Shown: positions 1-8,215, counted from the stretch's first letter. The stretch: DNA of 64,000 nt from Candidatus Gagatemarchaeum stordalenia (GCA_003164815.1 PLUF01000069.1:1-64000), one strand, 5' to 3'. A program made the numbers and translations. Notes: generated by a model not told the origin, from the letters alone.

Positions 1-1
1 T

Positions 2-1057
2 AACACCGACATTCTGTGGGATCTTTACTCGATGACGGAACCTGGAAAGGAGCACGCGATATGTTCAGACACGGTGAAACAGCTAAACGACAGGGTCGAT
101 TGTGCATTCTACAATCGTGTTTACGTGCCGAGCGATACTCGGGGCAAAGTAGCCAGCGACTATCCTCTTGGACTCGGAAATCTTGCCAAGACGCTCTCGG
201 ATCTTAAGCTGATCGGGAATCCGAAAGACCAAAGAATCTCGAAAAGAACGTTCTGGAAGACAAATGCTGAAGAGACAACAACGAACGCAGTGAACAACAT
301 TCTTGAGCTCTACAGATACCTGGAGGCTAGGCTTGGAGAGGAAAGGTCGAATTGGTACTCGAGGTTCTTTCTTTCCAACAACGGATTCAATGTTGCGATG
401 CGACTTCTATCAGAAATCATTCAGAATGCCAAAGGGGGCGAATTCAACTTCAGCGTTCTCGACAGCATGCGGCTGGCAGATGGGTTACTCTTCTTTGTGG
501 ATAATGAAGATGAGAGCCCGTCGAGTCTCAAGACAACGACAAGCAGCGAGGGCGGCAGAGGAGATACCGCGGCTGAGCTAATCTTCGCGATTTGGTTGCA
601 TAATCAAGACTTCGCGGTTGACTTCCTTTCCGGAAGACGCGGTATCAAGTTCTTTCCAAAACTGAACGATCTCATCAAAGAGATAATATCAGACCTCAGA
701 AAACTCATAGACAAGGCTTTCGCAAAGGAACCTGACTGGTGGGACCGTTATGTCCCTGAGGATGTCAGACAATACGCTGCTGACCACAAGAGGACCTTGA
801 ATCAGACTGACTTGAAAGAAGAGCGACTATACTTCATCTCCGAGGGAGACTTGTTAAAAATAATCGATAAGAGATACAACGAATTCTTTTCGGCATTGCT
901 TCGAGAAAACTTCCGCGATCGGAATGAGTTCATGGCTCAAATTGGACTTTGGAAGAACACGAGAGACATAGATGGCCACGCAATCCCCATCACTCCCAAG
1001 CCGGCCGAGCTACGCGCGTTATACGACTTTCACGAGTCTATCCACCAAGAAAAGTAA
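2..1057 (+). CDS. HEPN-domain protein, 5' end cut by window edge
   Basis: The frame is open from base 2, so the N-terminus lies outside the window; the first internal ATG is at 32. Counting from that Met, the C-terminal part (about 265-320) reads like a Swt1-type HEPN domain: a helix with DLLKIIDKRYNEFF followed by R311-DIDG-H316, which matches the HEPN RNase signature R-x4-6-H. The middle part (FFLSNNGFNVAMRLL, about 112-126) resembles the segment before the C-terminus of DGQHR proteins, such as the 577-residue protein encoded just downstream on the other strand. The missing N-terminus may therefore carry a DGQHR domain; that is inference. HEPN domains in defence loci usually cut RNA. The gene is AT-rich compared with the bulk of the window and converges on the DGQHR gene with about 215 bp between them. 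Confidence 0.6.
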   Translation, partial: NTDILWDLYSMTEPGKEHAICSDTVKQLNDRVDCAFYNRVYVPSDTRGKVASDYPLGLGNLAKTLSDLKLIGNPKDQRISKRTFWKTNAEETTTNAVNNILELYRYLEARLGEERSNWYSRFFLSNNGFNVAMRLLSEIIQNAKGGEFNFSVLDSMRLADGLLFFVDNEDESPSSLKTTTSSEGGRGDTAAELIFAIWLHNQDFAVDFLSGRRGIKFFPKLNDLIKEIISDLRKLIDKAFAKEPDWWDRYVPEDVRQYAADHKRTLNQTDLKEERLYFISEGDLLKIIDKRYNEFFSALLRENFRDRNEFMAQIGLWKNTRDIDGHAIPITPKPAELRALYDFHESIHQEK

Positions 1058-1273
1058 GTCTTCTCCTTCTCAGTCTAGCAGTTATCTGTTGACGAGGCGG
1101 ATATCTGTTCCATTCAATGGAATCATTCCAACTTCGTCCTCCAAGTAGCGTGGCTCCTGCTCAGGTATGTGATTTTGTATAGCCCAGTTTCTCGGAGACG
1201 AATCTTACATTCGCCCAAGAACATTCATCCTTCTCTGAGAACATCGCGAGTGATTGCACGCCGAATCATCCAG

Positions 1274-3007
1274 CTACGCTGGATGCTGGACTTGCTTCGA
1301 ACTTGACTGATTCGCGTTTGCATAGGTAACTTGAATGATCGCTGGGAGCGCGCGGGCGCTAACGTCCAGTTTCAGCGGAGGAGAATCCAACTCAATGAAG
1401 TTTAGGGGGGTCTCAATAGTGTTGAGAACCTGGACCATCCCTCCTTGAGTCTGGCTGATGTACACTTCCGCTGTCGAGTATGCGTTTAGTGGACGAGGAA
1501 TCGCGGCACCTGAGAAGGGAGAGCGCGACTCCCATTGGAATTTCAGCTTCGGTTTGCCTGCTTTTCTCAGCGGATCTGCTCCCGAAGGGACTTGAATGAA
1601 TTGCACGGGGTCGGGTGGACCTTTGATCCAGCTATTGATCCACGGAGGTACCCTATCGGCCCCGATGGGATTTGGTGCTGTCTCGAAAATGTGCTGAAGG
1701 ATTCTAAGTAACATCTCTTTGTTCTTGTCGGGATTACTAAGACCGTTCCATGCAGGGTCGCTCCAGTCAATATTCTCTATGTACACGAATTCCGACTTAT
1801 AGTTCGCGAGATCAGGCGCAGCTCCCCTGTCAATCAGTCTCTTGGTTATTGTTGGGAATAACTTCAAAAAAACTTCGATAAGTCCTCTCTGCTGCAGCCA
1901 GCCAGTCGAAGATCTATTAGTAGACCAGTACTGATTTGACGTGCCTGACGGAGTTCCAGTACTCGCGGGCCATGTGAGAAGGAAGGACTCAAGGTAGTTC
2001 TGGAGCATCGAGACCGCAGTATCGAAATCGATCATTCCGTCAGGATTCTTCGCATCTTGAAAGACGCCGTTTGTTAGCCATTGTTCGACGAGTACCAAGA
2101 AATCATGAGCTTCTATGACATCTCCTCTGCGTTGTCTACCTGTTGCTTCAGGAAGTATAGTTATCCGGTCGTACCAACGGGAGTTTGACAGGGAACAAAG
2201 TTTGCAAACTATTTCGTAAGCTTTTCTGTTTCTTGTTCCCTTGGTGTTCTTTGATGGCGGAGTGGGGGGACTGATACTAAAGTCGGCTTCTGAAAGCGGC
2301 CCAATTCTCCCTCCGTGTAATTTGAAGGTGTAAAGAAGATAGATCTTGTGCAGTTCTGGCAAGTCAACGGCATAGGTGGTGATTTCTGTGAATATTTTTG
2401 CCATGTCTCCTATTGAGAACGATGACTCTGTAAGAACAACTGTAATGAGGTATTCGTCTTTCTGAGGACTCCCGGCCGCCGCAACGCCGCGAATTCTGTG
2501 CTGACCATCGATAATCATTCCAGGTCTGCCATCCCACCCACACATCGGACAGACATCGAATTTCTGTCCTGCTTGCTTCCCTTGGGGTACAAAGTTGCAA
2601 CTTGGATTCGGACACTTGTCTACGAACCAAGATACTGGAATGACGAATTTTACCCGATCATCTATCTCACTTACCCATTCGGGCTTTGGAGGAATAGACA
2701 CAACCGCACTGTTGATGATGAAGTTGAAAGGTTTCTGAAAGAACTCAGCGATAGCTGCAACCCGTCCTGGGTCAAGATCTCTCTGCCACTTATCCGAAGT
2801 GCCTGCGAGAACCCATGTGGCGATATCTCTATTGTCTTTGTCGAAAGGAATTGTTGGAACTTTGCATAACAGATCAAGATCCGAGGCCTTGGCTTTGACA
2901 ACATAGATCTTCTTTCCCTTCTGCAGAACTACCATTCCGTCAAATCTTATGGCAGAGGGACTGGAAGAAGAATAATGGGTTGACTTTGTCAGAACCTTCT
3001 GGCTCAT
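1274..3007 (-). CDS. DGQHR-domain protein with inserted zinc ribbon
   Basis: The 577-residue protein contains the diagnostic motif MIIDGQHRIRGV at about 165-175, with the following FTEIT...V segment typical of the DGQHR/DndB superfamily. These ParB/sulfiredoxin-fold proteins occur with phosphorothioate and 7-deazaguanine DNA-modification systems and other defence loci, where DndB acts as a regulator; no Dnd or Dpd partner is visible here. Just before the motif sits a four-cysteine ribbon (C132, C137, C153, C156), which could bind zinc. A C-terminal part of about 350 residues is of unknown role. The ATG start follows the HNH gene stop by 33 bp on the same strand, suggesting one operon of HNH nuclease then DGQHR protein. 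The family call is firm; the function is not known. Confidence 0.8.
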   Translation of the reverse strand: MSQKVLTKSTHYSSSSPSAIRFDGMVVLQKGKKIYVVKAKASDLDLLCKVPTIPFDKDNRDIATWVLAGTSDKWQRDLDPGRVAAIAEFFQKPFNFIINSAVVSIPPKPEWVSEIDDRVKFVIPVSWFVDKCPNPSCNFVPQGKQAGQKFDVCPMCGWDGRPGMIIDGQHRIRGVAAAGSPQKDEYLITVVLTESSFSIGDMAKIFTEITTYAVDLPELHKIYLLYTFKLHGGRIGPLSEADFSISPPTPPSKNTKGTRNRKAYEIVCKLCSLSNSRWYDRITILPEATGRQRRGDVIEAHDFLVLVEQWLTNGVFQDAKNPDGMIDFDTAVSMLQNYLESFLLTWPASTGTPSGTSNQYWSTNRSSTGWLQQRGLIEVFLKLFPTITKRLIDRGAAPDLANYKSEFVYIENIDWSDPAWNGLSNPDKNKEMLLRILQHIFETAPNPIGADRVPPWINSWIKGPPDPVQFIQVPSGADPLRKAGKPKLKFQWESRSPFSGAAIPRPLNAYSTAEVYISQTQGGMVQVLNTIETPLNFIELDSPPLKLDVSARALPAIIQVTYANANQSSSKQVQHPA

Positions 3008-3040
3008 TAGTAGTATTCAGGATACTTCGTCTATTTAACC

Positions 3041-3586
3041 TCACAATAACCAGAAATCGTCGAGCGCAAATGCAATATGCTGACCCTTCCAAAAAATGTT
3101 GTGATACCTGCAAAGTTTCTGTCCCAAACCTGCCTCGGCGAATCGCCCGGTCCTCGAAGTAGGGAAGATGTGATCGTCATCGAGCCTAGTAAATGGCTCG
3201 AACCTAGTACCTCTAAAGGTAGCTGACTCAACCCCTGGACAACCCATCACCCAATTGCACTTGTCTCCTGTGCTCGAGATCCTTGTTCTTGAATGCTTTT
3301 TGTCAAAAGCGTCGACGTAGATATCAACCAGGTCATCGGAATGTGTCAGCTTCACTTCGGCCGTTTCCATAGCACCTCTCAAAGAACTCTTAACGAGAAT
3401 CTTGAGTTTCCTACCAACCTCCTCGTCGGATTCGATCGAAAGAAGTGCTGAAGACACACTTGTTGACATTATCTGTTCAAGGATGATTCGAGAAAGCCCC
3501 GCGTAGATGGCCTCTCTGCTACTCCAAGGAAGAACTTCCGCAATCCTGATCATTCTCTCAAAGGCGAGCTCGTTTGGGCCTTTCAT
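3041..3586 (-). CDS. HNH endonuclease-like protein
   Basis: This 181-residue protein has a helical N-terminal half and a compact C-terminal half with the layout of a Cys-rich HNH nuclease: C110, C116, then D137-D138-H139 (DDDHIFPTS) and C159-xx-H162-N163 (CRYHNIFW). H139 would be the general base, N163 the HNH asparagine, and the Cys/His pairs a structural zinc site. HNH domains nick or cut DNA. It is the first gene of a minus-strand pair with the DGQHR gene. Its ATG lies only 10 bp from the divergent PIN gene start, so each promoter must lie inside the neighbouring coding sequence unless one start is wrong; Met12 (3553) is an alternative. Confidence 0.65.
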   Translation of the reverse strand: MKGPNELAFERMIRIAEVLPWSSREAIYAGLSRIILEQIMSTSVSSALLSIESDEEVGRKLKILVKSSLRGAMETAEVKLTHSDDLVDIYVDAFDKKHSRTRISSTGDKCNWVMGCPGVESATFRGTRFEPFTRLDDDHIFPTSRTGRFAEAGLGQKLCRYHNIFWKGQHIAFALDDFWLL

Positions 3587-3596
3587 GACTTCGTAA

Positions 3597-4667
3597 TTGT
3601 TGAATCACCTATTAGTTTCTTTACTGACCGGATCTCAGCAGACTTCAAGAGAAAAATCGAGGTTTGGAAAGGCATTTCAACGACACATCTCCACAGGAAT
3701 TGTGCACCGCCTCTGGGAGCGAAGCCAACTTGACAGCGAGATCAGAAGCTTGCAGAAACAGGTGTCCAGCATCAACCCCCAAGATGGAATCATATTGGAT
3801 ATCAAAGTCGCTGGCAATGTCGTGTTGAGCTACAACGCAAACAGTGAGATCATTCAAACCCGAGAAGATAACAAATTGATGGCAGAATGCACCCAAGTAC
3901 TGGATACAGCTGGGGCAGATGATTACTGGCTGAGTTACAATCCAGTCAACACCGGGACGTCGATGCAGAAGATGATTACTCCATCAAGTTGGAGCGAATG
4001 TAGACAATGGTTCAGATCGGTCGCGGTGCCAGAAACTGGTGGGGTCACCATCGTCCCTGATACGAATGTAATCATGAACCACTATTTGTCTAAAGTTATC
4101 TTCCCTATCGCCGATGAACTGATGTTTCATGACGTCCAAGTTGTGATTCCACGCACAGTCATCCTCGAGATTGAACGGCAAGGGAACCTTGAAGGCAAGA
4201 GCTTCAAGAAGAGAAAAGCGATCTTTGCGTGGAGCGAGTTACTTTGGCTCTTAGACAATGGAGCTCAAATTCTTAGCGAGCTTGATCCAAATATGTTGGA
4301 AGGATTCAGCTCTATAGCTGGATCAAGATTCGGGGATGCCCTGATTCGAAAGGAGATTCGTACCTACTTTGGGCAACCATTGATGAAAAATCAACCACGA
4401 GTATTATTCATTACCTGCGACTTGATGAATGCATTCGCAGCTTGTGCAGAACGCCTGGACACCCTCTACCTCTCAAGGACTGCTAGTTCTGAGCATCGCG
4501 GCGACTTAGGAAAGCTCGTGGACATAATTCTCTCAGCAGCAATCCTATGGGAAGAGATCGAAGTGGAGTTCAAGCAGCCGACAGGCATAACGTACAAGCT
4601 CTCCGGCATGTGGGAAGGAAAGAGCATTACTGACTGGCGGAACCAGTTGATCGAAGTAATGAACTGA
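3597..4667 (+). CDS. PIN-domain nuclease, large form
   Basis: The 356-residue protein has an N-terminal region of about 145 residues with a short coiled-coil-like stretch (DSEIRSLQKQ) and a PIN domain from about 150 to 300. The acidic PIN residues are all visible: D155 in VPDTNVIM, E191 in ILEIERQ, D247 in RFGDALIRKEI and D275 in ITCDLMNAF. PIN domains are Mg-dependent RNases; this one is longer than a VapC toxin (about 130 residues) and has no antitoxin gene in front, so it is more like the stand-alone PIN effectors of defence loci. The start used is TTG, the first after an in-frame TAA; GTG at 3702 (Val36) is an alternative that would leave room for a promoter. Confidence 0.75.
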   Translation: MLNHLLVSLLTGSQQTSREKSRFGKAFQRHISTGIVHRLWERSQLDSEIRSLQKQVSSINPQDGIILDIKVAGNVVLSYNANSEIIQTREDNKLMAECTQVLDTAGADDYWLSYNPVNTGTSMQKMITPSSWSECRQWFRSVAVPETGGVTIVPDTNVIMNHYLSKVIFPIADELMFHDVQVVIPRTVILEIERQGNLEGKSFKKRKAIFAWSELLWLLDNGAQILSELDPNMLEGFSSIAGSRFGDALIRKEIRTYFGQPLMKNQPRVLFITCDLMNAFAACAERLDTLYLSRTASSEHRGDLGKLVDIILSAAILWEEIEVEFKQPTGITYKLSGMWEGKSITDWRNQLIEVMN

Positions 4668-4680
4668 TACCTGGGCGCCT

Positions 4681-4695
4681 CGAGCTACTAGCTCG
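4681..4695. terminator. Inverted repeat between convergent genes
   Basis: CGAGCT-act-AGCTCG is a perfect 6-bp stem with a 3-base loop. It lies between the stops of the convergent PIN (4667) and winged-helix (4728) genes and is followed by a T-rich stretch. It could end transcription or stabilise the 3' ends; archaeal terminators do not need a stem, so the role is a guess. Confidence 0.35.
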
Positions 4696-4727
4696 GTTTC
4701 GAATTGAATACTTTCGGTCGGAATCGT

Positions 4728-4985
4728 TCAAAGCGTCTGTTCTATCTGTTGTAGCATCGTTGCTACTCTCTTTCCCTTCTCACTCAGTCGAATCATCCTC
4801 CTGCGAGGTGCTTCATTCTCTCTCGATTCAGAAACCAAGCCCCTCACTGAGAGCCATCTCACTGAATTGTAGACGGCGCTGCCTCCTAATTTGGCAATCT
4901 TTGGGAGAGTCATGATTGGTATCTGTTCGTTCTTTAGGAGTGCCAGTAGGACTTTGGTTTCGGACTCCCTGAGTGGCAACTTCAC
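4728..4985 (-). CDS. Winged-helix transcriptional regulator
   Basis: A small DNA-binding protein of about 85 residues with a MarR/PadR-like winged helix: ESETKVLLALLKN (helix 1), TLPKIAKLGGSAVYNSVRWL (helices 2-3), then a wing (RRRMIRLSEKGKRVATML). Two GTG starts are possible, 4997 and 4985. I prefer 4985, because a TATA-like ACTAAATCC on the minus strand (5011-5019) lies 26-34 bases before it, the distance seen for leaderless genes in this window. It is divergent from the AbrB gene at 5084, and the TATCCGG operator lies between the two promoters, so it may repress itself, its neighbour or both. Confidence 0.65.
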   Translation of the reverse strand: MKLPLRESETKVLLALLKNEQIPIMTLPKIAKLGGSAVYNSVRWLSVRGLVSESRENEAPRRRMIRLSEKGKRVATMLQQIEQTL

Positions 4986-5018
4986 GCAAGGATGCACAGT
5001 GGCGATCTAAGGATTTAG

Positions 5019-5042
5019 TATCCGGTATCCGGACTCCGGATA
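5019..5042. promoter_or_regulatory. TATCCGG operator between divergent regulators
   Basis: Two direct copies of TATCCGG (5019-5025 and 5026-5032) are followed after ACT by the inverted copy CCGGATA (5036-5042), giving a perfect 7-bp dyad plus an extra half-site. The element sits between the minus-strand TATA of the winged-helix gene (5011-5019) and the plus-strand TATA CTAAATAC (5053-5060) of the AbrB gene, the right place for a shared operator. Confidence 0.6.
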
Positions 5043-5083
5043 GCAGATATGGCTAAATACTCTCCGATCATCACTGTTTCGAG

Positions 5084-5239
5084 ATGGAGCTCCCGTTCAC
5101 TGTGAGGGTACAGGCACTTGGGCGAGTGGCGATTCCAAAGGAGATCCGTGAGGCATTGGCGATAGCCGAAGGTGATCTCGTATCAGTGAGAATCCGCAAA
5201 GTTGCTCCTGTGAAGACTCGCCAACGGAAAGAACCCTGA
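5084..5239 (+). CDS. AbrB/SpoVT-type DNA-binding protein, 51 residues
   Basis: This short gene has the swapped-hairpin AbrB core: QALGRVAIPKEIREALAI (10-27) then EGDLVSVRIRKV (29-40), with the usual G-R-x-x-I-P-K-E-I-R signature. Such proteins are antitoxins or small repressors. A TATA-like CTAAATAC at 5053-5060 lies 24-31 bases before the ATG, consistent with a leaderless mRNA. No toxin follows; the next open stretch is a methyltransferase stump, so it is either an orphan antitoxin or a viral/plasmid repressor working with the divergent winged-helix protein. Confidence 0.65.
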   Translation: MELPFTVRVQALGRVAIPKEIREALAIAEGDLVSVRIRKVAPVKTRQRKEP

Positions 5240-5249
5240 CTGTCCCACA

Positions 5250-5387
5250 ATGACCGACAACTGGAAGACACCCAAGAGATTCTACGACCGTCTCAACGAA
5301 GAACTTTACTTCGACTGCCCCATTCGCGTCCATTCCCGCTATCTATCGACCCACGGTGATCCGAGCCTGACGCAGGCTGATTTCTGA
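5250..5387 (+). pseudogene. N-terminal stump of phage-type N6-adenine methyltransferase
   Basis: A 45-codon open stretch encodes TDNWKTPKRFYDRLNEELYF followed by DCPI. This matches the conserved start of phage Dam-type adenine methyltransferases (W-x-TP, F-x-x-LN-x-E-F-x-FD). The homology stops after about 28 residues, before any catalytic DPPY motif or SAM-binding loop, and a TGA ends the frame. It can only be a remnant. It points to a viral or plasmid element as the source of this AT-rich stretch. Confidence 0.5.
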
Positions 5388-5414
5388 TTGAGAGCACGAC
5401 GCAGCGTAGCACGC

Positions 5415-5639
5415 ATGCATCGAATTGTCCCAACCAGTCCGGACGCCAAGAGCGCGGCGGTTCGGGAGCTCGATACCATACGTATTGAACTTGGGAGGGT
5501 TGGGATCCATTTCGCCCTCTTTACGCCGAGAATATCGCGGGAGGAACGCTCTGACTATCGTAAACTCCTGAAATCATACGGAGAGTCTATTGACAGGCTT
5601 CAGGAGTTTATTCATCGGCTCCAGGAAACTCGTAGGTGA
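5415..5639 (+). CDS. Small helical hypothetical protein
   Basis: About 74 residues from the ATG at 5415 (a TTG at 5388, directly after the stop of the methyltransferase stump, is less likely). The sequence is charged and helical, with heptad-like spacing in YGESIDRLQEFIHRLQETRR, so it may dimerise. I recognise no family. It lies between the methyltransferase stump and a convergent gene of unknown function, inside the AT-rich element-like stretch. Confidence 0.4.
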   Translation: MHRIVPTSPDAKSAAVRELDTIRIELGRVGIHFALFTPRISREERSDYRKLLKSYGESIDRLQEFIHRLQETRR

Positions 5640-5692
5640 TTGGCAAATAATCGCCGATAGCCGATGCAACTAACTTCTTCCGGGGCCACAAC

Positions 5693-6361
5693 TCACGGAA
5701 TCTGGTTTGGCTCTTCTGTGACCTGAAACTGGACAAGTTTGTCCCTCATCGCTTTTGGATCCAACCTGTAGACCCTGTCCTTGCTCGACAGGCGGATTCC
5801 GCACTCCGCAAGGTAGTCCTTCATCATCTTCGCTTCGTTCCGGTTCTTCTGAAATCTGCGCGTCCAACCGAATATCCATCCGTAAGCTTGGGACCAGTTC
5901 ACCACAACCTCCCCGTTCGCATCTACAACTAGGATGCGATCCGTCCTAACCTTGTGGTCGATGTCCCCCGACAGGGGCAAGAAGTACACGGTGATCGGTC
6001 TCTTGATTCCGTCATAGCGAGTCAGCTCTTCGTAAGACAACGAGCTTGCCTTCATGGCAGCCTCTTCGTAGGTGCCCTTGTCCATCAGGGCAATCTTGGA
6101 ATAGTCGACGCCGGCTTCCACATCCTCCTTTCTGTTGAAGTACATCTCCTGCACTATCCTTCTCTTTACGCCATCAGGGTCATCCATGCTTAACCCTCTG
6201 AGCAGCGTGTAACCTGGCAGGCCCCAACCCCATTCCGTAGTTAGTTTGCCCTTCTCATTGAATTTGAGAATCCCATAGAGCCGGACGGCATTTGTCCGAT
6301 TGCTTGACTCAACACCAGCATAGACCCAGTTGAGCTCATCTGTCCTCGGCCTCAATCCCAC
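5693..6361 (-). CDS. Hypothetical protein, 222 residues
   Basis: The protein is soluble, rich in Trp and Tyr (EWGWGLPGYTLL; AYGWIFGWTRRF), with a predicted mix of strands and helices and no signal peptide or membrane span. I do not recognise a family or catalytic motif. The coding character is good: no stop in 669 bases and regular hydrophobic patterning. It sits 66 bp downstream of the LAGLIDADG gene on the same strand and may be co-transcribed with it, and shares its AT-rich composition, so it may be a virus- or element-borne gene. Confidence 0.55.
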   Translation of the reverse strand: MGLRPRTDELNWVYAGVESSNRTNAVRLYGILKFNEKGKLTTEWGWGLPGYTLLRGLSMDDPDGVKRRIVQEMYFNRKEDVEAGVDYSKIALMDKGTYEEAAMKASSLSYEELTRYDGIKRPITVYFLPLSGDIDHKVRTDRILVVDANGEVVVNWSQAYGWIFGWTRRFQKNRNEAKMMKDYLAECGIRLSSKDRVYRLDPKAMRDKLVQFQVTEEPNQIP

Positions 6362-6427
6362 TACCGATTAATCCCGAATTCCGATTTAAGCACCCCTTGG
6401 AAGAAAAAAGAGGGAGGGGGAGGAATG

Positions 6428-7957
6428 TTAGGCTTTGGCGTGAGTCATGTACTTCTTGACAGTTTCGCTGCTGATCTTGTAGCCCGTGGATCTTGCGATT
6501 TCGAGGCAGGCTTTGCTGTAGACGGTGTTCAATAACAAGATGGGCCGAATTTGCTCGATGAACCAGTCGGGAAGTGGTTGTCGTTCTAGGAAGCGCTTCG
6601 CTGTTGCCATGGTCACCAGGTCGTCGTAGTAGTTGCTGTGGAGTCTCGGATTGAATGCAGGTAGCTTCAGGCCGTCCTCTGTTCCAAACAAGAGGATGTT
6701 GACCTTCTGCTCGTCCTGTCTTGGTATGATATCGAGAGTCCTGAGAAGTCCATCGAGAAGGGTTTCGTTAGGTGTTGCGACGATGATGACTTTGTCCGCT
6801 CCTGCGTTGACCCAGCCATCAGACTCTGCCAGACCCTGTAGGAAATGCACTTTGAAGCTCCGGGGCGCTTCGAGAAGCCAATTTGCTCTCATCGGATCAT
6901 AGGTCGTCAGTTCACCAGCCCTGTACCCCATCATCACTCGGAATATCCAAGCGAATAGAGGTGAGACCGGTGCGATCCATTGAAAGCATTCTGACTTACT
7001 GAATCTCTTGTCTGACACTGGTGCGTCCTTGACCCTGTGCATGTTGAGACCCAACGACGTGTTCGAGGTGAACGATGTGAACTCTCCGAACCGCTGGCTG
7101 TTGTTCTTCGCTTTTGAAAGAACTGCAGACACTTTCATGCTCGGGAACCTTTCCTGACTTCTCAGGCCTTTACCGCCGTCTCCAAGCATGAATCCCATGA
7201 AGAAACCGAGATGGTCTGTTCTGTCTCGAAGGAGTTCTTCTCTTGACGTGTACCCGTACTGGGTCATCAATTCGAAGCTTTCCTGGGTCGGTGTGAGTTG
7301 GTCAACCACAGAGATGACGTCGCTGATTTCGTCGATTTGCGTCGGCACTTGGATCCATGTCCTGTCTGGAGTTCCTCTGGGCTTGACTCGAAGAGGCAGC
7401 CACTTCCGTCCATCCGTAGGCGGTCCGAGGCGGTCATACTCTGCGCGAAGATGGGTCACGAACGACTGTTTCTTGCCCGACAGGTATTTCCTTACGTTGT
7501 TCACACCAAGGGTCCTCTGGATGTCAGAGTCTCGCATGCCTTGTTTCGAGAGGCTCAGCATCTTGATGAACTGCTGGTGCTTTGCAAGGTCGTCGTGGTC
7601 GTAGGTCGCTTCCCAGAAGTCATTCAGTATGGGTTCTACAGATTCGTCTATCCAGTGGTATGGCGGCCAACAAACTCCTTCTCTAATCTCCGGGTTCGTC
7701 GATTGGCTGACTTCATGATTCACTGGGTCGAATGATTGGGTATGTTCGGTTGCTTCCATTACTACTGATTCGTGCGAAGGTATTTCGTCACCAATGTCGT
7801 CGTCAGAACATGTTGTCGGATTGGTTTCGTCAGTTTGGGATCCGGTATCATTTCGGGCCGAAAAAGATGGCTCTACGTGAGGGACCGGAGCAGGCGGGCA
7901 TGAGGCACGTATTCCCAGCTTGTGTGTCTCAGGTATGGATGAATTATCTTCGTCCAT
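6428..7957 (-). CDS. Free-standing LAGLIDADG homing endonuclease-like protein
   Basis: Both motifs of a single-chain LAGLIDADG enzyme are present in this 509-residue protein: LGFFMGFMLGDGG at 250-262 and HFLQGLAESDGWV at 371-383, each ending in the Asp that binds the catalytic metal. An acidic, disordered N-terminal tail (1-120) is followed by a helix-turn-helix-like segment (SKQGMRDSDIQRTLGV, 137-152), and the last 30 residues look like another HTH (ACLEIARSTGYKISSETVKK). The HTH parts suggest sequence-specific binding or use as a regulator. It is not inside another gene or intein, so it is a stand-alone copy. It may have lost mobility; the active-site Asp residues are kept. Confidence 0.75.
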   Translation of the reverse strand: MDEDNSSIPETHKLGIRASCPPAPVPHVEPSFSARNDTGSQTDETNPTTCSDDDIGDEIPSHESVVMEATEHTQSFDPVNHEVSQSTNPEIREGVCWPPYHWIDESVEPILNDFWEATYDHDDLAKHQQFIKMLSLSKQGMRDSDIQRTLGVNNVRKYLSGKKQSFVTHLRAEYDRLGPPTDGRKWLPLRVKPRGTPDRTWIQVPTQIDEISDVISVVDQLTPTQESFELMTQYGYTSREELLRDRTDHLGFFMGFMLGDGGKGLRSQERFPSMKVSAVLSKAKNNSQRFGEFTSFTSNTSLGLNMHRVKDAPVSDKRFSKSECFQWIAPVSPLFAWIFRVMMGYRAGELTTYDPMRANWLLEAPRSFKVHFLQGLAESDGWVNAGADKVIIVATPNETLLDGLLRTLDIIPRQDEQKVNILLFGTEDGLKLPAFNPRLHSNYYDDLVTMATAKRFLERQPLPDWFIEQIRPILLLNTVYSKACLEIARSTGYKISSETVKKYMTHAKA

Positions 7958-7969
7958 CGTAACAGGTGA

Positions 7970-8215
7970 TTACGTAAGAAAAAGGGCGAGAAGGGGAGCA
8001 ACCATGGGCGCGAAGACAGGGGTTGGGACGGGAGGATGGGGTGGAAGAAATTAGGAGAGGACGGTAAGAAGGGACGGAAGCGGACAGAAGCTCAGGGGGA
8101 ACGGTGGCGAGAAGAGGAGGGAGGAAATCGGTACGGGGTGATGACGATGGTTTGGATGTGATACTAGGAGAGTTGGAAGACGGTTTTGAACGGCGGGTAG
8201 AGATGAAGCGTGAGA
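7970..8215 (+). other. Purine-rich strand-asymmetric tract
   Basis: About 245 bp upstream of the LAGLIDADG gene are strongly biased to G and A on the plus strand, with runs such as GGGACGGGAGGATGGGGTGG. A weak open frame on the minus strand (7944-8282) is Ser/Pro-rich only because of this bias. A TATA-like CTATATAG follows at 8231. I see no gene here. Confidence 0.5.
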
